This document shows positions 22,397 to 37,918 of a DNA stretch of 64,000 nucleotides, in pieces (the stretch's first letter is position 1; each line of letters opens with the position of its first letter). Both the position numbers and the translations under genes were made by a program. Origin of the DNA: Rhopalosiphum padi. Lineage: Eukaryota > Arthropoda > Insecta > Hemiptera > Aphididae. The stretch covers positions 52,168,748-52,232,747 of the forward strand of contig NC_083599.1 in NCBI RefSeq assembly GCF_020882245.1, given 5' to 3'. The notes beneath the pieces were generated by a model, which did no database searches, had not been told where the DNA came from, and was given only the letters and a program-made list of their open reading frames with translations.

Positions 22397-25300
22397 TGCT
22401 GCGAACACACGCACGCTGGGTAAAAAATATAAAAAAAATTACCCTGGTACATTCACAATAGTTTAATTTGCAATAAAAGCTTTAAAAATAATATATTCGG
22501 TGAAATTATACACCCTCAAGTCATATATGATTGTGTTCAAATCGTACGTATAATATAATAAAGACCATAATATATATCGTCAATCGTACGGGGTGGTCTT
22601 GGAAATTTGAGCCGCATTTAAATGACTAAATATAAAAATTGATTTCATTAATTTGATTATAATATTTTATATATACATATATAATATATATATACTTGTC
22701 TTGCACTCTTGCTCCAAATTTATATTTGTTTGAAAAATCATTAATTATAAAATCAATTTTATTCGTTAGTACCTACAAGATTCGCATAATTTTCGTGTAT
22801 CGAAATCGACTCAAGTTGCATTATTATAATGCGAATAGGTAATGCATATTTTTTATGTCAGTGTTTCTATATACACCGCTGAATTAGAATACATGACTAC
22901 CGTGTAAAATCGTCGACGGCATAATATCTTCATGTCAATTGGTTACGTTGTACGTCACATTCAAAATTGGCCATGAACAATAAAATAATAAAAGGGCATG
23001 TGGACGTGTTTCTTTGATAGCATACATGCGTTCTAGACAGGCTTGACAAATTTCTGAAGGGCCGGTTGAATGTTATACTGCAGGGTCTCAATTTCAGATG
23101 TTTGTATAAAAAAAAATACATATCCCCGTACACCGTAACTTAAGTGTATAAATAGGTATAGGATGCTCTTTTATCGCGAACTGGTAGCGCGAAAAGCCGT
23201 TTATAATATAAAAGCGTGTATATTGTATATATCTATCTACTGGACACACAAAAACATGCTGTACTCACATATATTGGTATTCATCCATACCATATTGGCG
23301 CCGTAAGAATGGAAATAATTCAACACGGTCTGGGATGATTTTTAATAATAATATGTAAAACAAAATGTGGTTGTAATAATAATATGAAAAAAAATTATAA
23401 GAATAACAAGACAATATGTATATTGTATAATATACTATGTAATTGCTCTATTTAGACTTAAAAACGCGATATAGATAATATTATATAGGTGTATTATACC
23501 ATCTATGTATATACCTAACGTTACATTATTTATACCGGTTTTTGAAAAATATTTTTTATATTCTGTTAGACTGCTAGCTTTGTAACGTTGATATCTATGG
23601 TCATTTTTTCAAGTTGAATTTACTTTACCCAAATCAGAGCATTATTATTTACTATCAATGTGACAATGTCCATTCTTATAATTTAATTTTATTCAGAAAT
23701 AATAATATGTGAGTATGGAAATGTTAAGACGAATTCCGAAATCCACGAAAGCATAACTAATATAATATAGAAATGTATCTACTTATGTACTTACTGTACT
23801 TTTATCAATATTGTATTAGTAGGTACTTATTTGGTAATATAATATAATAATCTTCTATAACGGCTATTTAGTTGAGTACAATAGTTTGCTGCAGTTAATG
23901 GTACCTTATATAGGTATTATAAAATGAATGAAAATACCGTTATCTTTAAAACGAATACAATATATTTAAAAGTTACTTGGTGGTGGTATTAATGTCCCCT
24001 CCCCCCTCAAAAAAAAAACGATTTGTAATAATAAAAGGGAAAACAGATTATGGTCATTTAGCTAAAAAAATACAATAGGAGGTACACATAAGTATCTAAA
24101 TCTCTTCGGTCCACGTGGATGTTTCTTTTAAGGTTTCGAAAAAAATAACCTCTACGTTTTTAGTATAGAACATATTGGTCGGTGCGATCCAAGAATCATA
24201 CTATAGAAAGGAAAAAGGATCTTTTGGGTATTCCTTTACATATTATATTAGATACGATTTGTTATAGTACCGGATTATGTGAAATTGAGTGAATGCATTT
24301 CCGTGCGGATGATAGTAATGAAGATATTTTTTTTTCTTGAGGAATTATTTAAACTGACTGAAACGAAACGTGTTACAAATTTACCTGCACAATGGCGGTA
24401 TCTCCAGTAGTCGACTGTATTATGTTGGCATATTGATGCGTAGATCTTCGTTTTAAAAAATGTATATACATAGTAATTATTGGTAAGCGCAGGTGATATT
24501 TATCAAGTGATTTCAAGCGAGGAGACTAAATTTAGAGCAGCAGTATTTTAGTACAGTTTGACGTTCAACAAAGCATTTATTTGTGCATTTATTATCGTGC
24601 ATTTAATTATCATCATTCATCACTAATAGTTTTTTGTGTCTAGAAAAAATATAAATAAAAACTTACATTATTTTGAAAAAAATCAACATCGATAGCGTAT
24701 CAAAATTATAAAACTATGATTTCTAACGTTTATTCACATAAAACGTTTAAACGATACCAACTATCCTCACAGTCATCATATAAATAATAATTATAATGTA
24801 TAAAAACGAGGGGCTAAACGGTGAACAGGTGTGACAGCATATTAGGTAACTATACGCATTTAATACTATTATTATATTATATACGCAGTGTTGGCGTTCA
24901 AAGTGTATAATAACAACTGCAAACTGCAATCGTCACTGCAACAGATAGTACCTATAATATAACATACACACGCACCTACACTACTTCGTGTTGTATTATG
25001 TGTGTATAGGTGTATAACCTGCACTCCGCGGCGTATTATTGCGCATCGTTAGACCGGCATCGTGTGTTATAAATAGGTGTATTATAATATGTGCAATTTA
25101 TGTATTTAGTATTTACATAATAATATTATATATTATGTGTGTACACTGCTGCAGACCGGTCTGCTTATTTGGTCCCTGCCGTTGTTGAATAACAATAATG
25201 ATAATAATAGTACTGTAATGACTTGACGAAAATCTACGTGTATGGGGAGGCCGGAGGGTGTCGTCGTTGTCGTCGTCGTTAAGCGATGCAATATTATAGT

Positions 25301-28300
25301 GTATACGTATAGTATATATATATGTATAAATTGCTGCTGCTCCGGCAGATGACCTCGTCCCGAAACGTTTTATTCTGTTTGAGTTATTTTTCAAGAATAA
25401 TAGCCCCCCCTGCTCGTTATTATATATAATGAAACGTCGCGCGCGCCCCTTTTTAAACCCTCTAAACGACTTCACATTTGTCAAAGCCCAAGGGTAACTA
25501 TAGCTGATCCGATAGTCCTCCAGCATTATAACGCATGTAAAATAATCGTGACACGTTAAAACAATAAGAAGAGCATTTTAACATCTATTAACGTGTCGTA
25601 GGTACCTATCTATAACCTCCGCATGGTCGTTATACCTGCGTATATATTATAATATAAATTTCCCGCCGTTTAAGGGATCTGTTTTACGTTTTTTTCTGTT
25701 GTTATTTTTATTATTATTTTTTTTTCATATGACTATTTTATAATAATTTCTTTATAAAACGTTATTTGTTTTGTCCCGAGTGACACGGAAATTAATTGCG
25801 GGTCGTTTATAACGACCGCGTGCGTTACCGGTCTGCAACGACGGATATTGGTGTTAATACGAACGCGTGATGAAATAATAAAAAAATAATATAGGTTCAT
25901 ATTATATATGGTGCATTGTTCGGAGTAAACAAAACTAACTACGTGGGAATGGATGAGTTTATACGTGCTGCACTTAAAATAAGAACGCGAGCGATTTTTC
26001 GCCGGTGGTCATCGTTATATTACAAAGTTATTAAAAACAACACGGGAGTTGTTTAAAATAATAACAAATTACATAATAATACATTAAAATATTAAATAAA
26101 AGCTATTTATACCAATCAACATGACGTGATCACACAGATTTCAATTATCGGCAATTATTCGTCTTAAGAAAGAAGCGCAACCCGTAAATATAATTTTAAT
26201 GCCTAAGATATATTATATGTTCCACGATTCACTGAAACTTAATTGAAAACAAAATATTGTATCGCTGGTATTACAATTTTTAACATCGTCGTGAAATATA
26301 ATATGTCAATTTGGACATTTTTGTCTTGGATATTTTATCTTAAGTAGTTGAGTCTTTCTTTTATAGTTTATAATATACAATAAGTATATAGGCGCTTCAC
26401 ATTTTTCGAGGGTATGCGGAGCTACTTGATAAGTTATACTTATAAAATTTGACAAATTTATTTCTTTATGATACTTATACATTTTTACGTAATGTATCAG
26501 TTTTTTGTAGTTAAGCCCCCTTTTTTATTGTTGGCGCTTATAATGCATGATGTATTGGTGTGTTTAATATAATTTGAAAAGCAAATATTTATGATGATCG
26601 ATGAACAAAAAAAAAAGTTTGTTCGTTTTTTCCGTAAAGATTTAGCGTACGAAACCGTTTTAATTGATTTCCACTCGAACGCGCGTATGAGATATTATAG
26701 AAATAAAACAGTTGTACATGTCTGTAGTGTGCCTTCTACATGTACCTCTCATATTATATTATTGTGTAGAATAATAATTGTTGCCTACCTATACAGCAGC
26801 CAATCGATTGAGAACGCGCGTCGATTCGGAAGAATTTCTCAGCTGGAAACAACACACACACACGTCGTTGATATTATTTGATTATTTTTACCCTTTTTTA
26901 TTTTTATTATTTACCCTCGTGTCGTAATGACTTGTACCTTATTCGAACCCTCTCGTACGCGTACAACTGCCAGCGTGAACGTTTTGTCGTCACATTAAGG
27001 CCTCTTTGACTCTCCCAGCGTGATCCAAAAACACCGCGAATATGTATGTGTTTATAGGTACACATCGCATCCGCTGTCCTTGCATGTAAGTCCAGCGGCG
27101 AAGTTCGCGAACGTATTATAATAATATAATATATTATTATGTCGAGTCTTTCGGACGTGCATTTACGATAATGATTCGCGCGGTGCACTTGTACGCGAAA
27201 ACAAAAAAACGAACGCACTCGACGGACGCATAACAATAAATAATTGTATCCATCATCAGTATATTAAATTTATGTCTATATACATACATACGACGTGTGT
27301 ACTGTGTATACGTGTTTGTTTATCGCAGACAGACATCTGTCAACAGTCACCGCCGCCGAGTCCGTTTACGCAACCCTTTTGTCCGTCCCCATCATACATA
27401 ATATTATATAATATGTACACATTTTCGACTATATATAAATAATATTATATTATGCCACTGCGGGCCCTCTTCGCCACCCCCCTAGCTACGACCGTTCTAA
27501 ATAAATAACGACAAGCGTGAAAATGGCCCACTAACCCGATCGGCCGCTAAACGCATATTACCTATCTATTATTATTATTATACAAATATGCGATTTTTAT
27601 GCATTTATTGCCCGCGACCGATTTTTATTTTATTTATCGATGTCCATAAATTATTATTCGCCGACGTGAACGAGCCCACTGTGCAGCCGTGCAGGCCAAC
27701 CGTTTAAACGTACATTTAATATGATATGTAATACGCGTGCCGCCCTAAATAATATGCATGTGTACTGTGTATATATATAACTACGTAGGTAACAATAGAT
27801 TAGGAATTAAGATTTTTTTTTTTAGGAATCTACCATTTTATGGTTTTTGTCCGCAAAACGAAATCCATAAAGTCGCGTATTTTATAATATTATAATATTA
27901 TTGTGATTGTGTGCGTATAGACACTATTATATTATAGACATAAAAACGAGTCATCGCGATGTGTGTCAGTTTTGACTTTCTCGTTGGCCTCATTCGCAGT
28001 TCACGCAACTTACGTGTATTCCCCATGAGTACCTAACCATATTGTTAAATAGTTTAAAATATAATTATTGGATAAATATTAGATTCGTAAATTACACCAC
28101 AACTCATGCGTCATAAAAATAAAAAAATCATCGGAAATCAGCTTAAACGAACGTAGGTACTTATAGGTATATTATATTTATTTCGCGAATTGTTTATTAT
28201 TTATCTAATTAGCCGAAAAATTCATGATGCTAATTTTCTACTGAAAACTATTAATATTTTTTAATGCGTGGTGCTTACGTGACGGAAACGTCGTTCTCGG

Positions 28301-29613
28301 CATAGTATATGTGCATTGTTTTTCTGATTTATGCGATGTATATAATGACTGCAGTAGCGATCACTTTTTACCAATCGCACGAGATGAGGTGTCGACCGTT
28401 GTCCGTTACATAATAATATTATAGTACATTATATTATATTATAATACATGCGGGTATTATATTTTGCAGTCGTTCGGCCGTGTAATAATATTTTGACTGG
28501 ATATAATCATAATATAATATAATACTGATTACTGACGCATATCGTGTGGTTTTTTTTGTTTCTTGCTTTTGGTCGTTACTTTTCTTTCGGATTGTTTTGA
28601 TTATACGAAAAAAAGCCTGGCGCAGGACACACGATACGCGCGCGCAACGGCCAAAACCACCGACTTGTACTGACCGCAATATATGATTATTATTACACAC
28701 ACGTACGACCGCAGTGATTTTTGAAGATCGAATTTACATATCCGATTTCTCCCCGACCGACCGACCGCCGCTACGCGTATAATATCATAACCGCGATCGA
28801 AGAGTCACACACATACACATCATATTATATCTCCGGTCCTGCCGTGATCCTACACTGGCTACCGATTCCTGAAAACAGTATAGGTATTTGTACCTTTATA
28901 TAATATTATACTAGGTTTTTTTTATTCATAGCTATCTAATATTATTTATGTACAGAAGGATTGCAAGCACACTAACCCCTATTTTTCATTTGATAATTCG
29001 GATTTTTAAACTTATTCAATGACCATGTATTCAAATTATTGGCATTTTTTGTACTACTTAAGCAGTGTCCTGTGGTGAAACAAATTTTTTAATTTACAAA
29101 CCTCCTTTTCTACAGTAAATTAAAAAGCAAACATTTTTATGTACATGCCTAATTAAAAATTTAAACAAATAGTTTCTTAGTTATTCAAATTTAATATAAT
29201 AAGATAAAATTTAGATAGTTTTTAAAAACGGTTTTATAAATTAGAAGTAATATCAAATTAATTATTTAATAAACCTACTTGGAGCATTTTTATAAATTAT
29301 AAATATTGATAGAATAATATAAACGATTAAAGTTTTCAAATCACCGTAGTTCCCATATCTTCTAAACCCATTAGATATCAGAATGATGCTTTTATCCGTA
29401 GTATACACTTCAAAGTTAACTCAAAAACTACTAGAACGAATATTCTCTTTACGGTAAAACGAGAGTTTCTCGTTTGCCAAAACACAAGTTTGTATATCTG
29501 CACTCTGCAGTGTACTCTTTAAGTAATACAAAGTTTGAAAATAATGCGGTCTTTAGGCATGTTTGAAAATTCCAAAAATCGTTTTTTAATAAGTGCATTA
29601 TTGAAGAATAGAA

Positions 29614-29637
29614 GGTAACCATGCTTGGCGAATCATC
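29614..29637 (+). repeat. Dispersed repeat unit, copy 1
   Basis: Twenty-four bases here match 31221-31244 in the same orientation, with only three differences, all transitions. The shared core is ATGCTTGGYGAATCATC. Upstream, both loci carry related AAAACGAG...TTCTC sequence (about 29455 and 31102), so the homologous block may extend some 180-250 bp. Probably two diverged copies of one repeat family. Confidence 0.5.
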
Positions 29638-31021
29638 CTATATAATATAAGTGTATGCTATAGTTGTGGGCATACCATTATAATATATCACAACAATACG
29701 TCCGCGCACATAGGCACATATATTATTAAAATAATAGTAATAATAATATATTGTGCATGTGTGCGCGCGCGTGGAGACGACGGAGAAAAATATAAAACCA
29801 CCGTCACGAGTAACATCATCATCGTAATGTATCGCATAATATAGTATAACATTATAATATAGTATCTACCCGACCGCTACAGCCGCTATAGTCTGGGTGG
29901 CCCTGTCTACGGACGTTACTTCCGAATCGGCAAACTCGGTATGCGCATGTATCGTATGTTGCACTATGTATCCATATACCCATATGATATTATATATGTG
30001 GTGTAATGACGTCGTAACGTACCTTCGCATTTGCTCATTACCTCGCACACAGCCCGAGTCCATATTTTGTAGTGCCGTCTTCTATAGTTCTATATATGTA
30101 GTATCACACTCACACGGCCACACACGTCCAATGATGAATATTACATCGTAGTGTGTGCGTGTATTACAAGAAGACAAGCGCGAGACGTATACAATATTTT
30201 TCGATCAATAAAATATTTAAAGCAGTCCTACGAATTTCGTTGAATCTTCTTATTTATGAATCAAAACCATAGATCTAGAATCTAGATAATAGTGGAGTAG
30301 GACTATAGTAGGAGTAGTTGACAAACATTTTGCGAGAACGTCCTGAGGCCTTTATCACTCCATTCGGTTATACTTATAAATCATAACGTTATTACCACAA
30401 GAAAAAAAATTATAACGTTATACGTTTTTAACTACTGTCTTGAAATTAAATGTTTATAAATTGGAACTTTTAAAAACATATTCGAATGAAATTAGAATAC
30501 TAATCCAATTACTTTTGGAATATTAAATTAAATATGTATGTAATATGAAATTGTCAAAAAAATAAAAAATTTAAAAAATAGTAAAAACATAATTATTGTC
30601 ATGAATGTTGTTTTTTAATGAATATCAAATTTACGTAAAAAAATATTTCTAAAAACATTAATAATTTACGAGAAAATAAGTGATTAGTATTCACTGATTA
30701 CTTTCCTTTAAAAGAATCACTTGCACATATAGATACACATATTTTGTTATTTACAATATTATAATCATAAACGTGTATTCCGGTGATTTTGATAAAGTTG
30801 ATATGCTTATAATCAGTTGGTTGTTAAACATATTGATTATAGACATTAATATAGTTTACATATACATTTTATACATTTTATATACTTTTTATTTACTATA
30901 CATTAATACTTTGCTTTGGTTATTATAAATAGAAAATTTGTATTGGTTATTATTCAGCTTAGAAACATATCCTAATATTAGAAGGTATTGCATCTACTGA
31001 CTACTTACAATAATGAATGTA

Positions 31022-31044
31022 TATCGTATATAGTATATACGATA
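31022..31044. repeat. 23-bp palindrome with 11-bp arms in intron 3
   Basis: TATCGTATATA, one central G, then TATATACGATA form a perfect palindrome. Being TA-rich, it may have arisen by chance or microsatellite-like slippage. Confidence 0.5.
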
Positions 31045-31220
31045 CTAAATTCTATTAAGCCTTAAAATTTTCTAAAAAAATTCTTGTCTAATTAGTTTAC
31101 AGAAAAACGAGGCTTCTCATTTTATAAACAGAACATTTTATGACTCAAACAACACAAATTCTTGAGTAGTACAAAAAAAATCATAATTTAAATCAATTGG
31201 TTATTGAATAAATAAATGGA

Positions 31221-31244
31221 GGTGATCATGCTTGGTGAATCATC
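31221..31244 (+). repeat. Dispersed repeat unit, copy 2
   Basis: Second copy of the unit at 29614-29637, about 1.6 kb away in direct orientation. It lies at the left border of a GC-elevated island (31.25-31.9 kb). Confidence 0.5.
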
Positions 31245-31735
31245 ACTTTGTATGTCAACGCGGGATGTAGTAGCTCTTTCTGTAATACATACGCCGCCGT
31301 CAGTTTTATTTTATAGATTGAGAGATACCGTTTCGTCCGTTTCACGGATTAGTCCACGGACGGAACATGATACAATATAATATTATATAGAAACGACCGT
31401 GTGATTGCGTGTTCAACACGGATTTATGACTCGGACGCGTTCACGTGATGATAAAAACTCGTGACAAATCTAATTACGGCAGTTTGCAGCGAAAGGGTTT
31501 TATGTTTTTGTTATTATTTAAACGGGTGTATAGTACGACGCGGTGCATGTACATTGCATTGAGCGAGAGATAGAGTACAATGTCCAAACCCTTTTTTCAT
31601 TTTTTTATCGCTCTTCGTCGGCGGGCTTGTAGTATAACTCGCGCATATATACATAACGGGTCGCGTATCGTCGTTATCCACCGATTATCCGCGCATCGGA
31701 CACTTAACAAAAGAGTAGAGAAATAATGTTTTATC

Positions 31736-31763
31736 ATTATTATTATTATTATTATTATTATTA
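31736..31763. repeat. (ATT)n microsatellite
   Basis: About nine uninterrupted ATT units within Bgb intron 3. Confidence 0.9.
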
Positions 31764-34700
31764 ATAGCGACCCGTTGCCAGTCGTCTGGTAATTGAGACG
31801 AACCCGCGCACACGTAAATACGTCACAGCGGGGACGTTGAATTTTGTTTTCAATTTCTTCCCCATCCTGCGATCAGCAGCTACATTAAACAATGCGCACG
31901 AGTGTATATTATGTAATACATAATAATATAATATTATTACGATGTCAAACCGTCAGCACTCCGAGTCGATCAATTCAAACTCGTAGGCATATATAATGTA
32001 ACAATATTATAATAATGCACAAGCGTATAATATAATTTGTATCTATATACGAGTTGTTGTTAGAATAACAATAATATTATAATTTGATGTATTGTCAGTC
32101 ATAGTGCGGCAATTCAATTTTGTATTCAATCTGCCATGGGCGAAATATTTTCGAAGTAGACGATAATGCGTACCTATTAATGTGTATATGGCAAACGATC
32201 GACGACCATTAACAATAAACGATAAACGATTGTTGGTTCTATATATCATTCACATAGTGTGCGACATCTTCAAATATAATAATATATTATTATACTTCAT
32301 AGATAGGTACCTATTTTTTTAATTTTTAATTTATGAAACTGCAGAGTACCCGCTAAATGTCCGACCAATGTTGACATAATATGTATAATATATATTATTG
32401 AGTTGTTTTATACGAGTGTTATTTTTATTGATATTTAGCCACGTTAGGTTTTCTGCAACTTGGTGCATTGAATATTGTATGCATAGGTAGTGGTAGAGCG
32501 ATATTATCGATGCGCGGTGACGAGACGAGAGTTAAAGTAAAAGTACACGAGTATTATTAAGCCCGGATGCGTCATTTCAGGATTTTGCGTAAAAGACTTG
32601 AATGCTTAATAATTTACAGACAACAAATCATAATAAAAATCACTCAATAAATATACCCTTACTTTCAGTTAAAACAATTATTATTAATCATTGCATAATT
32701 GTTGTATAATTAATCATTATTTTTTTTTGTAATAAAATTAAATCTAGATACCTAAACATCTATAGTTGTAAAATAAAGCTTTATTCAAGAATAGACTAGT
32801 AGTTATGGTTTGTCATGAAAAATTATCAATAAGTTAAAATAAATACCAAAAAATTATTCAAGATATTTAACTAATATAAAAGTATTTATAATATTTAATA
32901 AATGTATTCAACTAACAAGATGAATCAAAATATAAAAAAATCTTTTATCACTTTTATCATTAAAAAGTTTAAAAATATCAAAAATGTTTATGATTAGTGT
33001 TAAAAAGACGTCTATCAAATTTAATAGCGATGAGTCTATATTGTATAAAATGCAATACACCCTTGTATCCGACATTACACAAATGACAACACTGATTATA
33101 ATCGTAAAAATATACCTATATACCTATATAGAGTGTCGATTTTCGATGTACGAAAAATATATGTGTTCATGAATTCATGATACAAAAAGTTTTCGTGGTC
33201 TTGTCGTTTAAAACCATTCGAATTTAATGTATCGAATAAACTGCGTATATTCGGTTGAAAGCTTGATATGGTTTTTTTTCTGCAGTTCTTGTGATCAGTT
33301 TTAGACGTTTCAGTTGTAACAATTAAAAACTATTTTAATTGGTAGTGTTCAATTAAAATTGGTCGCTTCCTCAAATGTGGTCGTAATGTCAAATGTTTGC
33401 AAGGTTGAGAAACGCTTCTAATACAAACTTATTGGTTGTATATAAACGTAGTTTTCACTTTTCGTTTTATTTTAATGATTTACGCTCTATATATGAAGTA
33501 TAAAAACACTTTAAATTCAAATATATCATATTTTTATGAAATACATTATTATTGTCGCGGACTCGCGGTCATATTATAGATGTTCATACATTGATACTTT
33601 CCCTGCGAGATTTACAATATTTAATCTTAGGAAACCACAATAGGTTTTAAATACGTAAAATACCGAAGACTCCCGAAGATTTTTCTAGTTTTAATGGACA
33701 TTCTATGTTTATGTTTTTCAAAACATTAAAATTGTTTAAATAAATATAAATATTAGCAAATATTGTAAAAAGTTGTATTGATAAATTTTCAAAGTAGGTA
33801 CAGTACTGTTGTGGCTTAGAAAACATTGGACGGATGTCGGATAATATTAGATAATATTCTTATGAATTATGAATTATGAGGTGTTAAACTGTTAAATTGA
33901 TGATGTATTTTTGTGTTATGCAATGATTTATGATTTCATGTTGTTTAAAAATTGAAACTTGTGGTTATTATTACTTATTTAAAAAGGTCACGTTGTGGCT
34001 GTCGTATTGAAGTAATTTAATATTTAACCTTAGATAAATAATGGTTTTTAATGAAATTTTATAATATATATATATTACATCATAATATCGTTTAGGGTGT
34101 TTAGACTAATAATTGTTATTGATATACCTATAATATAATATTATGTTTATTATTATTGTTTTAATTTTGTATAAATGACATTTAACTTAGGGGTCTTTGA
34201 AGATTTTGAGGGATTATCCTTCGAGGACCCTCACAATTTTACTGTGTTTTCACTGCATCAAACGAAGACTTACTCAATACACCTATATCGTGATATACTT
34301 AATATTGTATTATATTAATGAATCCGTATACCTGGAAACATTTAAAATAAAATAATTATTGTCCGTATTACTCTTTGGAATAATATTTTCAAGTGTCTCT
34401 GTACAATATTATACATATTATATTCGTAAATATACAGCTATTCATACAATAATATAATATGTATGACATGCTCTGCAGATTGGATTTTTATAAACGTTGT
34501 TAAATTTTTTTCTTTGGCAATAAATCGACCTATAGAATTGTAAAGAAAGAAATTCCATATTCAATATAATAACATGTTCCATATATATTTGTTATATTAT
34601 ATATATATTATATTATTATGTACAGTAAATTTAAAACGCAGCAGCTGAGAGTTGATTAAGAATGCGACGGGATGCATGCCGAGGGGGCTATTCGCAGTAT

Positions 34701-37700
34701 ACGGGGCTCGTATAATAATATATATATATATATTATACATATTATAAATCCCTGTGAAATTATTTTCAAAGTGTATGGTATGATACAAATAGGACAGAAA
34801 TGTGGCGTATTCATTGTTCGCGTTTATTTGACGTTGATCCGGTTTCTCGTGACTTTATATCGTTATTGAAACTTGTGTGTGGATGATCGAAAAAGAAAAA
34901 AAAAGGGTTGTGTCCGTGACGTGTTTATACTCCGTCTATAAGGGATCGATTTCTCCGCATTCACGCCACTGTTGTGATGGCGTGTGTTTACTCGGGTCCG
35001 TTTCATCGCCTCTGAAAAAATAGAAAGAAGAATGAAGGAATTAACGAGAAAAATAAATATAATAGTAAACAAGTATGAAGTATTATACATACCTATAGGT
35101 ATATTTGTATACGGGATCAAAACGCCTGCGTTCAGGTGTATATTGTGATCTACCGTTCAGAAATAATGGTTTTTTGTTACAGAAATATTGTATACGAGTA
35201 GTAAGGGTTGCGGGAATATGTTATAGGTGCATAACAGTGGTGGATCATATTTTACACTTTACATTTTAGCTAAGTATTCTGTGATGGATAAATGCGTATT
35301 AATCGAATCATCTTAAAACATATTTACAGTACCTATAATAGACTATGAAATGTGAATATATTAATAGGTATAATACAAATAATAATAATACAATATATTT
35401 TTGCATTGTGTATAAATACAAGAGAGTTTTTGATCAAAATTTGCTTAGGTTAATTTGGAATACTCGCAGTTAATTGGTTTAGATTACATTATTGATTGTC
35501 CTGACAATTATTACGTAGACTAGTTGTGTTAAACACTTAAACGTAATAAAATATATCAACTGTTCGCGCAAAAACCGAATAACGAAGAAAAATATATTAG
35601 ATCCAGAGGATCGTAATCATTTTTGCCCTGATCCATAAAAATTCTAAATCCACCCCTGCAGGTTGGTAGATCTATTATAATACAAAAGACCGATATACAT
35701 TATCTGACGGCCATTTACTGTTTAAATTTTTACAATTTTAAATATTTTAATACGGAATAATTTTTACGAAAATGGTTAGAATAATAATCGTAAAATAAAT
35801 ATTTAACATGATATTATTGCCCAGTTTATATTTAGGTACACACGATTTATGAAAAATATGTAAAAACACACAGTTTTAACTTTTAAGGGTTGTTTGATGT
35901 ACCTACGGGTATGCCACGGTTAATGAGTATAGACATTTAGGTAAAATTATAATATTATCATTCAATTGTTGTTAAATTCGAGCATCGCGCGTTTCATTAT
36001 TGCTGCGCTTCTCGAAACTTTAAAATTTAAATCTATTAACTAAAAAAAAAAGTAAAAGGAAATTAAAAACTTATCGCCTTTCCTATTATAGGTACCTACG
36101 TATTTTATGGCATTAAATATTTTGTACGTGGATTACATTAATATATACGTCGTGCGATGTATAAACATAATCTTATTGTATGCGCATACGCTAATAACGA
36201 GTTCTGGTATAACGTGGGACAAAGGACGCACTGTGAACACTGACGCTGTGTTCTTATTATAATATATGATTATTTTTCGCTAAATCCTATCTATATATTA
36301 TACTATTATTATTAAATCATACACGAGTGTATTATGATCACCGAACGAAATCATATTATTTTTAGTAAAATATGTTCCCGCGTGCTTTGTACGAGTATAA
36401 TATAATATATAGGTGAATAATGCACTATGACGTCGGCACGTATACGTTTCGCGATTATTATTATTATTATAATATTATTGTCAATGCGTCGTACGCGCGT
36501 TTGTTTTGTTTTGTTTGATTTTGTCGTGCAACGCTAATGAGAAGCACACGTCTTGAGGAGAACACGTGGCACGCGTGTTTCCACAATAGATCAGAGTAAA
36601 AACAATGCGTTACTGTGCGACGCGATTGTATTCGGTTTTCACATCTAATTGGATGTTGGTAAACAAAAGGACTCGCTCGTGATCCCTTTTTTTTTGTAGC
36701 GATCGTATATATACGTATAACTGCATATATCGCCGTGAGTTGGGGTAGTACTTGATGTCCTGTTAGTATATACCTTTAGGCTATAATCTATATACTTATA
36801 CACATGTGTGTTATACGTTCAAACCCAAGATCTCACCATCAGACCACGTTGTCTTAAGCTTCTTTTGTGGCCCACAGTCACCAGAATCATTAGAAAATTA
36901 ATTAAAAATAAAAATAAAAATAAATACAATTTTTTGTTTTTTTTTTCGTAACTATGTAAGAGAGAGAGATAGTTCGGTGTAAAATGTAAACACTATACGT
37001 ATATGTACAATTTATTTTTTTATGAGTTATAAGTTATAACCTTTTTCCAGTTCTTAGCGCTAATTTTAAAACAATTTTATAAAATATTGTTTTTTCGATG
37101 GGCGAGTTTTTTGTGCGGCTTAAATACTTTATTGGTATTCTATTGCTGTTTTTGGCTCAGTTGGATACTTTACGTTCATCTAAATTGTATATTTTATAAC
37201 AATCACTATGAATAATATAATATGTATTTGAAAAATCACCATCTGAATAATTTATCGTATGCCTAGGCGCCTAGCCATACAATGTTTTGTCTTCTTCTCG
37301 ATTACGATTAATCGTATACAAACTCAGCGCTGCGGGTCGGCGTGAATGTCGTAAAATTAGGTCGTAGATTTTTACGATTCTGCGAGTGGTTCAGGTATTA
37401 TTAGATGATTACTTTTCAGACGGAGGTACCTACACATAGTGTAATTGTGACGGATTATTATTATTAATATTAATTTCGTCGTTTAACGAAGCGGCGGCAT
37501 CGCACATAGGTACGTTTGAAAACAACCCGCCACGGGACGTATATATAGTATACATACCTACCCACTTCGGGGTTTGTTACGTTACTCTTTTAGAAATTAT
37601 TGTAATAATCACGACACCGAACAGATTATAATGTGACGGTATTGAGGGAAAGAGAAAAAATAATAATAAAAAAAAACCATTTTGTTTCGGTTCGGCTCCA

Positions 37701-37892
37701 ATATTGTCTCAAGAAATACAATCGCGCAGACGAGGTATATATATATATATATTATATATAATAAGAGGCCGTTTGTGTCTTCGGAGGATGAAATTTATCG
37801 ACGATTTCAGTACTGGTTTCTAGCAGCACCGTATCCATCCGTCCGTCTCTACTCCTCCCCAGAATATAAGTATATAATATTATTATAATAAT

Positions 37893-37918
37893 GGGTGGGC
37901 GGGTGGGTGGGTGGGTGG
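37893..37918 (+). repeat. G-rich tract with G-quadruplex potential
   Basis: Six GGG runs separated by single bases (T or C) begin at 37893, then GG and, after a short gap, GAGGGGG. Four runs with one-base loops already satisfy the most stable G-quadruplex pattern. The tract is on the coding strand of Bgb intron 3, so it could fold in the pre-mRNA as well as in DNA. Confidence 0.75.

Noticed and set aside
25113..25526. 137-codon minus-strand frame, one of the longest in the window
   Set aside because: Contains runs translated from simple repeats (poly-Asp, poly-Ile), no family resemblance, and lies within Bgb intron 3.
26920..26960. GGGTTCGAAT on the minus strand, a possible tRNA T-loop
   Set aside because: The flanking bases cannot form the 5-bp T stem and no acceptor stem or anticodon arm is found.
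28543..28550. TGTGGTTT Runt-domain consensus in intron 3, suggesting autoregulation
   Set aside because: TGTGGT occurs at about the frequency expected by chance in 64 kb and shows no clustering near the promoter.
35236..35660. Possible hAT element with CAGTGGTGGATC and AATCCACCCCTG ends
   Set aside because: The ends are only loosely similar and the flanking 8-mers do not match.
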